Below, piece by piece: positions 40,681-51,442 of a DNA stretch of 64,000 nucleotides; within the stretch, counting starts at the first letter, position 1; every line of letters starts with the position of its first letter. The position numbers and the translations under genes were made by a program. This stretch comes from Eutreptiella sp. 'Long Island Sound 2002' (Eukaryota > Euglenozoa > Euglenophyceae > Eutreptiales > Eutreptiaceae). Below the pieces are notes generated by a model that was not told the DNA's origin, ran no database searches, and saw only the letters and a list, made by a program, of their open reading frames with translations. The stretch lies in contig OZ038384.1 of the NCBI GenBank assembly GCA_964036045.1, positions 27,261,771-27,325,770 on the forward strand. Direction: 5' to 3'.

Positions 40681-41539
40681 AACATGTGAAGTACATGCAG
40701 CCTTTTTGCAAAAATGCCGTTCAGGAACACTTTTTGTTTCCCTGTTAAGGACCCCCCTGCGTAGCCGAAGAGACGGCCCTTTTTTGGAATTGGGGCTGGT
40801 TGACCCAAATTGCACACAATGCAGGCCATTTTTAGCCATTTTTTCGAAGGTTCTGGGACATATTGTGGAGCTAGAGGACGTCAAATGGCTCTTTGTCACG
40901 GGGAGGTCAATGCGCACGTGGAGTGTAGCATCTCCTCCCCGTCGTTTGGCCATTTTGAATGTGTCCCGGCGCCGTTTTGGGCCAAAGGAGGCTGTTTTGG
41001 AGCACAAAATGTGCAATTTTGGGGAGCGGGCGGGGCACCCCCCAACTTGGCGCTACCACCCGCGGACACCACTGCTGAGTTTCTTGTTCAAAATTTCGAT
41101 TTGGCAAGGTCACCACCTAGGCTCTAGGATGGCTGAAGTAGAGTAGAGCCCTCAGCGATGAGACAGAGCAATCACCAAAACTGAAAGGAGTAATTGCTGC
41201 TTGTTGCTGGCTAGATTTAACGGGCGGGGGGTGTAGTAGTAATATGTATCCCCAACTCTACGTGGCTCCACGACACAACCCTAAGGTACGCGAGAAGTGT
41301 ACAACTTGGTGGACTCATGTGGTTAGATGGGCTAAAGGGGCTTAAATTGGCGCTCAGAATGGGTGCAATCATCGTGTTTCAGCAACCCGAACGGTCAAGG
41401 ATCATTTTTGGAAAAACACATTTTTGACCCATTTTTGACGCGCTTTTGGTCACGGAATGGCCCATTTTCAAGGCTTGTTGGACCTTAGAGGCACCCAAAT
41501 GGCTCAAAGAGGGCTCAAAATGGGCTCATTTCATTTGAT

Positions 41540-41825
41540 TGTGCACCCGAAATGGTCGACGATCATTTTTGAAAAAAAGTGTTTTAAACCCATTTGTCAC
41601 CCATTTTTGGTCCAACAACCAACCATTTTCAAGGTATTTTGGGATTTTCCACCAGCCAAAATGCGTCACCATGGGCTCAAAACGGGCTAAACACACTTGT
41701 TTGAGCATCCCAAGTGGTCCAAGAGCATATTTGGAAAAAATCAATTTTTTGCCCCGCCGGGACCCCGCTAGACCCACCGTTGGTCCGCACCGTGCGCAGC
41801 CCGGGCTGCCCTTTGGCTCCACCAA
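41540..41825. repeat. Dispersed duplication, partner at 40250..40530
   Basis: Same-orientation copy; see shared words listed for the partner. The intervening 1 kb (40740..41390) has no recognised gene. Confidence 0.8.
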
Positions 41826-42004
41826 GTGACTAGTGGTAGGGGGGTGTAATGGGCGATTCTGAGGCTTGGAAACCGCAAAAAGTGTCGGGTTGCGAGTGGA
41901 CTAGGTGCCCTGAGATTTCGGATTTGAGCGTCGTAGCTGCAAGGGGATGCTGAGAGAACTAGATTTTTTTTTATTAAGGACCATCCTTAGGGGCCGCCCC
42001 AAGG

Positions 42005-42145
42005 CACCATCAACCACCAACCACCAATTGCCGCCAACTGCGAACCACCAACCATTGCCAACCGCCACAACCCAGCAATCACCAACCACCAACCACCGCC
42101 AACCACCACCAACCACCACTCGCTAACCGCCAACCACCAATCCCT
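42005..42145. repeat. (CCAACCACC)n-type degenerate microsatellite
   Basis: Second tract of CCAACCACCAACC words, between the duplicated block and the coiled-coil frame at 42268. Confidence 0.7.
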
Positions 42146-42267
42146 TGTTTTTTTGTTTACTGGAAACAATTGATAGCCTTTCTTTTTCAACAGGCAATTT
42201 TCTGTTTTGTTTTTGAGTGTGTGCACAAGTCAGGATGGGGGACTTCGGCAACGGGTCAGGGGCATAA

Positions 42268-42823
42268 ATGCTGCAAATGGCTCAGAAGATGGAGGCCCAG
42301 GCGGAGGAGATTGAGAGGCTCCGGATGGAGCTGGAGAGAAACAACCTGAAGAACGAGGAGCACATTCCCGAGCACTCAGCGGGGGCTCTGGCGCATTTTT
42401 TGCAGGAAGAAAGGGTCAGTCAGTGGATGCGGCTCTGCGTGGGCGCGCTGAAGGAGTGGATCGACAAGATGGAGGTCGGGGAACAACTGAAGAGGGCCCT
42501 GGATCATGCAAGGAGTGACCAGGCAAGGGGGTCGTCCCCGAAGGGACCACATGTTGGCTTATAAAGTCCGGGAAGTGCTCTGCAAGTCGCACAAGTCCGG
42601 GAAGTGCTCTGCAAATCGCACGCGGCGTACATGGCGCGCTAAAACGGCGCGAGCGGGGAAGGAGCCCAAGGGGAAGTACCCCTATGCGTCGCTGGATGAA
42701 GCCAGAGGGGCGTTGGGCAGCGACTTCTATTGGAAGAACGTTCATTTCAGGGAAGTGAGGCGTGCTGGGCTGGCAAACGAGGGTGGGCGAGAGGATTCCA
42801 GTGGAGTCTGCCCTGTCCGCTGA
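42268..42823 (+). CDS. Uncharacterised coiled-coil frame, frameshifted or spliced
   Basis: From ATG at 42268 the frame reads MLQMAQKMEAQAEEIERLRM, a heptad-patterned coiled coil to about residue 30, then FLQEERVSQWMRLCVGALKE and ALDHARSDQARG. The register changes near 42506..42560; the next frame has KGKYPYASLDEARGALGSDF. This layout resembles a gag-like or structural protein of a retroelement, but no zinc knuckle, protease or integrase was found nearby. A host gene is equally possible. Confidence 0.4.
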
Positions 42824-45180
42824 CCGCAACAGATGTGTCCAAAAAGGAGCAGCCATACCATTTGCACTTTCAGTGCCCGTATTGGAGCCAAGCATCGCCC
42901 GTGGGGGGCAGGGTTCACAACGCCCTATCCCACTATGCCACAGCAATCGCAGTCGCCGCCACGGCACCGGCTACAGGGGAGTGTGAGTGCTCCTATTGCT
43001 AAATCCGGTCCCCTTGGTGCATGCCGGGGTACGAGGACGAGCCCATCGGTCCTAATGCTTGCGCCGTCCGATGGTGGAGGCCTAGCACCTGTTGGGCCTC
43101 GGGACAGAAGCCCGCCAAGATCGCAGTGTTTTAGGAACTTCAGGGGGAGACGTCGCTGGCCGGGGTACTGGTGGAATTTTTGGTAGACAATTTTTGGTAC
43201 CAAGGCAGAAGCCGGCGAGCAACAGGCCACGTTGCTAGAGTATTATGTTGCGGTGCGGGCCGCTGAAGATCTCGGGTGGATTGGGCCAGTGGTGAAGGAG
43301 ATCCATAAGCAGATCGCGCAAGCGGCTTCCAAGGTGGGCCGTTTGACCTAGACTCATCACTCGAGTCGACGTCGATAACTCCAACCCCGGGGGGGGGGGG
43401 GGGGGCATGCTATAGGGAATGTGTGGGCGGATCCGGAAGCACTAGGTCTACCCGAACCCCTGCCCCCACTCCCCCCTCTCGCTCGTGGCATGGGGGCAAT
43501 TAGGAAGGCGGGCCACTCAGGGGGGGTGAAAAGCAGCAGGGGGTTGGGGCTCCACTTCTGTGGGGAACATATTGGGAGCCCAAATGTCGAAGTGGGAGAA
43601 TACCTGGACTCCCAACCTCCGTGTTAGCCTCCCGAGGCAGGCACACAGGCACGGCTACCGCCGCGTCCATGAAGGTTGTGGCATACTGGAGGGCCTTACC
43701 CACACTCTTCCATGGGCCCTACCAAAGAAACAACCGCATCTAGGGGTGGCGAGCGTAACACACAGCGCTGCCACCCCTACATAGTGCATGCTAGCGGCAC
43801 TTCCTCCAAAGCGTGAGGGCCAAAATCTCCAAGAGCCGCTGCTACAGCTCTGCGCCGCCCCCGGGAAAGAGGGGGTCATTTGCACGCAAGCCACGGGCCT
43901 CACCCCATCGGAAGAGTGCTTCCTGGAACCCATTGGCCCAAGTGGAGGTAATTGCCACCCCTCCTCCCCTATCTTAAGGCCGCATCCACAGAGGAATTGA
44001 TACATGCACCAAGTGTAGACCACTAACCTCGCCCACGATGAGCCACAACACGCAGCATAGCACAGCCACATAAGCCATTGGCATAGAACTAGCATGACTC
44101 TGAGATTTTTACAAGAGGACACACAAACGTTCAAGGGGAAGGTAGGGCGGCAAGGGACAGCGGGGGAGGGGGAGGGAGGCAAGATTGGCACAGCGTGGCC
44201 GGGGAGGCGGCCTTTACCCTCGGTTCCAGCGCCCCCCCCCCCAACCCCACGGGTTCCAAATTCCAGGGGGAGAGACGGGAGGGGGTGGGCGCTTGGGTGT
44301 CGACCCTTTTAGCGTCCGGTCCCTGGGGCTCAGTCGGGGGAAAGGTCAGGTGGAGTGGTGGGCGGTGCCGTTCGTCTATAGGCGCGCAAGGCTAGCGCGC
44401 TGGTGGCAGTGGGTGCTGCAGCGGAGAGGCAGCGGCCTAGTGTCAACGGGGGCCCTTTGGCTTGGACCATTGGAGTGGCCCAAGCCGGAAGCAGCAGGGG
44501 TCCGCTAGCGAAGCTGCGAAGGCTTAGGGTGGAGCATGCGCACACGGCACGCACGTCACCCTCCAACCCGGCTGAGCTTGCAAGGGTGGCAGCTAGGACC
44601 GGAAGAATTATTCGACCCACCACCTGATCCTGTGACCCACCCGTAGCTGCTCAAGAGGGAAAAATCCTCCGCCGTAGCGAAGATACTGTGCACAAAAAGG
44701 GTCAACCTCTTGACCAAAATCCACTTTGTTCACTCCCATTCCGGCGACAGGCAACCCGGGTGGGGGGTGAATGCCCGCAAAAACTCCAATACTAGCAGGG
44801 AAACCCTCATAGCCCCCGTCCCCCCGGGTCCTCGTTCATGCCCTGCAGAACCTTCGGCACGGCGGCTGGAGGGGTCTCCTCCACGTCACTACTTCTCCCG
44901 CACCCCGGGCGGGTAAAATGAATCCAAGGAGCCTCAAGAACGGACTAGGGCCTGTGGGGAGTCATGTCATCCCCCAGGACATGTGGGAAGATGCTGTCCC
45001 GGACAAGTTGCCAGGGGTTTTAAACAGAGTGGTGTGCCCTCCTGGGTTTCGGACGAGGTCAGTAGTGTGCCGCTACGTTGAAGCGCCAGTGGCTTCTCTA
45101 TGACTTGGCTGGCAATCCCTCCCCGACTTGCTAGACTTTCTTTATCCCCAAGACGGCTGAGAAGGTGTCTCTTAAACTGA
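42824..45180. other. No recognised gene; G/C-rich DNA
   Basis: A G17 tract lies at 43388..43405 after CCAACCCC. At 44208..44290 CTTTACCCTCGGTTCCAGCG, a C11 tract and GGTTCCAAATTCCAGGGGG recall the arm of the poly-G modules. The frames (for example minus 44191..43655, plus 44185..44508) have no domain. Confidence 0.3.
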
Positions 45181-45189
45181 GCTGCGTTA

Positions 45190-46765
45190 AACAACACGCC
45201 CTCCATGGGTGTAGATCCTTCAAGGATTCACCGCATGGGGTCTACAGCAGCCTAAAGGGGCTGCGGTGAATCCTTGAGAGAAGTAGACCGTTCACGGATT
45301 CATAGCATGGGCTCTACCCTAGTCTACAAGGGCTGCAGTGAGTCCCGGGAGGGTGTATACCCCTCAAGGATTCATCGCATGAGCTGTACACTAGTCTACA
45401 GGGGCTGCGGTGAATTCTTGGAGGGTGTAGACCCCTCAAGGATTCACCGCATGGGGTCACCACTCGTCCAGAGGGGCTACGATGAATCCTTGAAGGGTGT
45501 AGACCCCTCAAGGATTCACCGCATGGGGTCTAAACTAGTCTATAGGGGCCGCGGTGAATCCTTGGAGGGCGCAGACTCCTCAAGGATTCACCGCATGGGG
45601 TCTACACTAGGTGATGCGATGAATCCTTGAACGATGTAGACGCTTTAGGGATTCAGTGCATGGGGTGGACACTAGTCTAGAGGGGCCACGGTGAATCCGT
45701 GAAGGGTGTATACCCTTCAGGGATTCACCGCATGGGGTCCACACTATTCTATAGGGGCTGCGGTGAATCCTTGGAGTTTGTACACCCCTCAAGGATTCAC
45801 CGCATGAGCTGTACACTAGGCGAAAGGCGCTGCGGTGAATCCTTGAAGGGTACAGAGCCTTCAAGGATTCACAGCATCGGGTCAACACTTATCTAGGGGG
45901 GCTGCGGTGAATTCTTGATGGGTGTAGACCCTTCAGGTATTCACCGCATGGTGTCCACCCTAGTCTATAGGGGCTATGGTGAATCCTTGGGGTTTGTAGA
46001 CCCCTCAAAAATTCAGTGTGTGAGGTCTACACTAGTCTACAAGGTGTGCGGTGAATGCTTGGAGAGTGTTGACCCGTCAAGGATACACCGCATGAGCTCT
46101 ACACTAGTCTAGAGGGGCGGCTGTGAATCCTTGAGAGGTGTAGACCCTTCAAGGATTCACCGCATGGGGTCAACACTAGGCTATAGGGGCTACGGTGAAT
46201 GCTTGGGGTTTGTAGACCCCTCAAAAATTCATTGCATGAGGTTTACAATGGTCCACAAGGGCTGTGGTGAATCGTTGGAGGGTGTAGACCCTTCAACGCT
46301 TCACCGCATGAGCTCTACACTAGTCCAGAGGGGCTGCGGTGAATCCTCGAGAGGTGTAGACCCTTCCAGGATTCACCGCATGACGTTTACACTAGTCTAC
46401 AAGGGCTTCGGTGAATCCTTGAAGGGTGTGGACGCCTCAAGGATTCAGCGCATGGGGTCTACACTAGTCTATAGGGGCTGCAGTGAATCGTTGCAGGGTG
46501 TAGACCCCTGAAATTCACCGCACCATTCTAGAGGGGCTGTGGTGAACCCTTGAACGGTGTAGACCCTTCACAGATTCGCCGCATGAGCTGTACACTACTC
46601 TATAGGGGCTACGGTGAATCCTTGAGAGGTGTAGACCCCTCAAGGATTCACTGCATGGGGTTTACACTAGTCTACAAGGGCTGCGGTTAGTCCTTGAAGG
46701 GTGTATACCCTTCACAGATTCACCGCATGAGGTTTAGACATGGACATAGGGGTTACGGTAAACCT
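45190..46765. repeat. 72-bp satellite array, about 21 copies
   Basis: AGGATTCA starts at 45367, 45439, 45511 and 45583, a 72-base period that continues to about 46730 with a few shortened units. Each unit is a dyad: GTGAATCCTTGAAGGGTGTA and its complement half ACCCCTCAAGGATTCAC. A linker CGCATGGGGTCTACACTAGT then CTACAGGGGCTGCG follows. Period is three times 24, so plus-strand frames encode a 24-residue repeat (GVDPSRIHRMGSTLVYRGCG then ESLE). The minus strand is open too (HPSRIHRSP). Unit variants alternate (GGGTCTACAC or GAGCTGTACAC), hinting at a two-unit higher-order repeat. Confidence 0.95.
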
Positions 46766-46854
46766 GTATCCCATCCCACATGGACGTACTCAAGGCAGAC
46801 AAAGGCGAAGATTGGGGGTGAACAGCCAAGGCCACAGGTAGCGCTTAGCGGTCA

Positions 46855-46930
46855 CACGTTCTAGGTCATGGGGTAGAGGTCATAGGTCACGTGTCACAGG
46901 TCACCGGTCATATGTCAATGTATGATCTAG
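46855..46930. repeat. Cluster of GGTCA words
   Basis: Seven or eight AGGTCA/GGTCACA/GGTCATA words lie within about 70 bases, such as TAGGTCATGG, TAGAGGTCATAGGTCACGTG and TCACAGGTCACCGGTCATAT. It looks like a short degenerate tandem repeat. Confidence 0.5.
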
Positions 46931-47130
46931 TACTGAGAGGGTTAGGCAACATGCAATCCTCGTGCCACGGCTAGGACTACATCCACAGGGTAATACCTCC
47001 AAGGGTCAGCATGTCAAGGGGCGGACCAGAATGTAGTACTTCACGGTGTGGGGCACCTTGCGCCACCCACATTGGTCATGGACCCCCACGTGCACCGTCA
47101 CAGGTGCGCAAACCCGAGAGTCCCCGAGCA

Positions 47131-47927
47131 CTAGTCAACCCCATGCAGGAGGGATGCCATGTACATCCCAAGCGGGCTGCAAAAATCCCCCTTCAAGAAC
47201 CCCAGTGAATCTAGATAGTTGTACGCGTCCCTCCAAACACCCAGGTCAATGGTTCGGCACCACCCTGCCTTGTGCCCATGCGAATACCCGTGCTTCGCTT
47301 GCAAGGGCTTGTACACAAAGTGTTGCACCAGTCTTCCCTCCCATTGTGCCAGTTCCCTTGTGTGGGCCGCCCTTTCGAACCCACCCCAGTTCCCAACATC
47401 TTTTCCGTCATCTTGCACAAGGACATAGGGCAATGCCCACTCGTTGAAGTCAGGGAGGGTAGCCTCCAATGTCGGGGGTGTAACGATGTTCCCCAACGGA
47501 TCTCTGACTTGCACTGGCGGTGCCTTGCTCCGAGTGTTCGCCATGATTCGTTCCCAGTCTAACAGCTGGTCAGCATGGCCCGCTGCATTCCCCCAAGTCA
47601 ACGTGCCCTCTTGCCCTTCCTCCAAGGCGTCCACAGCCAGTGCCCCACCACCGACCCCTCCAACCGGTGGATTGTACTCTTCCACCCTATCGATGACTCC
47701 AACCTCCTCAGTACCCTAGCCAACTCAAGGGTGGTGCTCACAATGCCTGAGCCAGCTTCCCATTGGACGGCGCTTAGTGTAGCTTTCCATGCACTAGGCG
47801 TGGGGTGTTCGCCCCACCGCCTGGATCGCCCAAAGAGGTGGAGCTCAAACAGTGCCCTGCTGGTTAGTGTGTTTGCCCTACAAATGTCAGACATGATCCC
47901 TGGAACGTCGGACACCAGGTAAACCAT
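47131..47927 (-). CDS. Uncharacterised coding-like frames, two registers
   Basis: Minus-strand 47685..47131 (184 codons) has protein-like composition (LPDFNEWALPYVLVQDDGKD, WEGRLVQHFVYKPLQAKHGY, IDLGVWRDAYNYLDSLGFLK). Minus-strand 47927..47598 precedes it in another register (ELHLFGRSRRWGEHPTPSAW, ATLSAVQWEAGSGIVSTTLE), overlapping by about 90 bases, as expected for a frameshift or intron. No family recognised. Other coding-like minus frames lie upstream (51443..53597), so these could be parts of one large element or gene. Confidence 0.4.
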
Positions 47928-48770
47928 GATGACTTGGGCTTGCAGGGGGGCATTTCTGCGAAATGCGAAGTTATGGGGTTTTGCCTAAACTTGGCCACAT
48001 CGAAAAGGGGGGTGGGTTACCCCTTTGGCGCGGAACTGAAAGTTTGCAAACCGCGCCACGGCGGTTGACGTTGGATGTGCCTAATTGTGTATCTGTCCAT
48101 TTTTTGGGCATGCAAAAAGGCAATTTGGTGGTGTTTTGCTTCAAAAATGACGAATCTTTGCACGCTTAGTGGATGATGCTCTTTGACATATCAAGTGTGG
48201 CAGGCACGCGGTGGCCCAAGGGATGAGCACACAACAACGTAGGCCTCGACTCTACCTCACCACCAATGTCATGGTGGTTGTAGCTGCCCACACTCCCTCA
48301 AGGACGGGGGGGGGGGAGGGCATGGACGATTTCTCTTCGGCGCGGCCTAACACCGAAGAGGGTGCCTCACACGGTGACCAATCCTGCAGGGCGTAGGTTT
48401 TGTCGCGTTTCGTGTCTCGCATCACTGCTTAATGAGGTGCCCAATCCCATAATACGCTTGTTTCGAATCATTTTGCACTTCGGAGCACCGCTTCATTGGG
48501 AGCCCAATCCCAAAATGCGGTTGTTTCGAGTCGTTTCGTGTTTCAAAAGGGGTCCAATCCGTGACTTTGAGTTGTACCAACAACAAATACATGGCCTGTC
48601 ACGCTATGGGTGTGCGTTACTGTGTGTCTCACCGCAATGCGCGGAACCGCTGACTCATGCACTTCGCAGGCGAAATACAAACCCTAGCGGATAGATCCAT
48701 GTACCACTTTCACTTCAATGTGCTTTTCCTCAAGGCACCGCTTGCACAAAAAATGGCTCCCTCCCGCGTG
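47928..48770. other. No recognised gene
   Basis: Plus-strand frames are short and unpatterned. A short duplicated word pair CAATCCCATAATACGCTTGT and CAATCCCAAAATGCGGTTGT lies at 48449 and 48504. Sequence at 48213..48330 (AACGTAGGCCTCGACTCTAC and AATGTCATGGTGGTTGTAG) matches 30790..30845 (AACGGAGGCCTCCACTCTAT, TGCAATGGTGGTTGTAG), a further dispersed repeat. Confidence 0.4.
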
Positions 48771-48774
48771 CCTT

Positions 48775-49155
48775 CTCAGAGGCCCACAAGTGGGCTAAAC
48801 TGCTATGTAGCCTCTGTGATCTCGGAGGTCCCCATCAAAGGGGACAAAATCAGAAGTGGCTACCTCAGCCCTGCCTTCTCGGGGGGCATGAGTGGGCGGA
48901 AGTGCCACATAACCCTTGCGGTCTCAGTGCTCCCCATGAAAGGGGACAAAATCAAAATTGGCTGCCTCACCCGCGCTTTTAGGTGGGCCCACCAGAGGGC
49001 CGAAGTGCTAGGTAACCCGTGCCTTCTGGGGGGCCCCCATCAAACGGGACAAAATTAGAAGTGGCCACCTCACGCGTGCCTTCTCCGGGGCCCACATGAG
49101 GGCGAAAGTGCTATGTAACCCCCGCGTTCTCGGGGGTCCCCGGCTAAGAGGATAA
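48775..49155 (+). repeat. Diverged array of the core unit, about 120 bp period
   Basis: GGTCCCCATCAAAGGGGACA, AAATCAGAAGTGGCTACCTC, then CCCTGCCTTCTCGGGG recur three to four times with GGCGGAAGTGC(CA)TAACCC words. These are the same building blocks as in the 171-bp and 85-bp arrays (GGGGTCCCC, GGGGACAAAATCAGAAGTGG, GCTA-GTAACCCC) in a looser order. Confidence 0.65.
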
Positions 49156-51400
49156 AACTGGTGTGCGTCGGGTCAATGGTAAAATACCCTGGGGCGCGGT
49201 CCCTTACAGTGATCGTGAAAAGAAAATTCGGTTCCTTAATGACCGCTGTGATTAGAAATGGCACAAAAGTGGCACGCTGCCTAGGTAACTCCACATCCTC
49301 AACACAAGCGGCAACATTTGTCAAAATGGAGTGGTAGTGTGAGGTGGACTGAGCAAACCTTCACCCAAAAAAGGTGGGAGTTTCGGCGATATGAAAACCG
49401 CTTACTTTTGCCTAAGTTTTGGCCCACGAAAAAAGGGGGGGGGGCTATGTAAAACCCCCCATGCTGTCGTTGTCCCCAGATGTACCCATCCGTACCCCTG
49501 CTTACAACATTCAAACCCATGGCGTAAGAAAAATGCTCACCTCATTTCCACACGGAATGCCGTCATAGTGATCCGGAGATTAGCCATTGAAACGGAATTA
49601 GGAAAGAACATTCATGGGCACCTCCCAATCCCTTGTGAATGCGAGTATTTATCATTTTCACGAACTTTTTTGCTTCTCTTCCTGGTGCAACAAAGGAACC
49701 ATCACAAGCATCTTCACAACCACACATGTTGTTACCTACCTCATTCCGTATCACCCCAATCGCTTGCGGCACATGAAGCGTTGCTGCACAGTATTCGAGG
49801 TCACTAAGTGCCCACTGTGTGCCCATCTGGCCCGGTGCCGCATGGTGACATGGCCTGGTCCACGCATGGACCTCTTGGTGATATCACACCCTTTTGGGTG
49901 GAGGTTGTCATGTGTGGTGTGGTTATCTACCACACCTTGGACACCTAAAGTGACCGCACAAGCTCCATTGTTGCACAACATGTGCGTTAGCCTACCATGG
50001 CAGTCGTGCATGGCAAAACATGAGAATTTGGACATGATTCTTCATTTAAGGGCAAAAACAGTCCATGGGGATGGTCCACAAATGCGACCACCATAGTTTT
50101 GGCCAGTGCAAGGGCAAGGGGGCCTTACCCAATTGTAAGGGACATTCCCTTTTTGTTGTTACACCCCCCACTAACCCCCATCCTCAACTGGGCAAAAATT
50201 TCCCACCACTCCTTGCAAACATCCCCCCATAGATTTCCTCCCACCCGCTTGCCACACATGTTGTCGCACAGTGTCAGGCGCATGTCCATGTCCAAGTCGT
50301 GACAAGTGGGCTCTGTGGTTGCACATCGGGCAACTGCCATGTTGTCAATGTATTGTTCGTTTCAGGGCACGGAAATTACCATACCACAAGATGCCATTGG
50401 CGTCCGACCAGCAGCTGGACCGCCAGCTGCTTTTTTGGGGTCAAAAAAACCCATTTTTTGGTTGTCTATCCCATACTTGAAAAGGGGTTCTAGAACAAGG
50501 GGTCAAAAAAATGTGTTTACCCTGCTTTGGGCTTTTGGCCCATGACACTGATTTGAGTTTTTGGACCTCTTGAAACACAGGAAAAGAGTGTCTACATGTG
50601 GAGAGCGGAGAGCACATACACAACGCATTCACGTTGCACGAAACATCACAAATAGGGCTAAGAGGTACATGTTGATCCACTCACTTCGAAGGTGCAGCAG
50701 ATTGCTGAACCGTGCTGCTTCAGCCACCAAAAAGAAGTTGGAGAGTCTCTCTAGGTGCCCCCGCAGGATGCTCGGTCTCCTCCTCATGTAGAACAGTATG
50801 GGCATACCAAGGGAACACCCTGCCCATGTTCACTTGCGAACCTGAATAGACGCTTCAAAAATGGTAGGCACATAACTGTAGAGTAGGCTTTGTAACCCCT
50901 TTAGCCACCAAAACACCTCTGTGTACCCTTTGCAAGCCGCATTTTTAAATGAACATGCACACATCGCGGACTTTGGCTCGTTTTGCTCGTTATTCTGTGC
51001 ACGTTTGCATGCTTCCCGTGCTTATTTCGCCGAAAATTAAAGAAAAATACAAACACGCAAAACGTAGCTCGATTGGTTGCCAACGCCGCTTAGATTCGCA
51101 AAAAAATTGTTAAATTTGGGCCGGTATTTGCATGTCTCGTCCGCATGTGCCGTTAGCATTCGCATGTTCTTCACATTCGCATGAAGATCGCGGGAATATG
51201 CACCATGGTTTTTAAATTATGCACCCTTCCATGTCTTTGTCCCCCGGTGCAGCCCTGATTTCTCTTGCACCGGCCCTCTCGCAACATGGTAGCTTGCCCG
51301 AACCAGCCGCGGACACCCACGCCCACTTCCTGGCCCCCTCCCCCGCCCGCCTGCATACGCTAGAGGAGGCCACATACACGGGGGCGTGCCAGTGGGGGAG
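49156..51400. other. No recognised gene
   Basis: Short frames only. A GGGGGGGGGG tract lies at 49435..49443. Region 50155..50200 has C-rich short repeats and GGGCAAAAATTTCCCACC, a single word related to the 13190..14075 motif. Confidence 0.25.
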
Positions 51401-51442
51401 GGTCCTTGGTTATGACCACTCACTCATCCACCCCCTCCCTGA

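Noticed and set aside
45190-46765. Regular repeats with dyads could be taken for a CRISPR array.
   Set aside because: There are no unique spacers: the whole 72-bp unit is conserved. The genome is eukaryotic and no cas gene is present.
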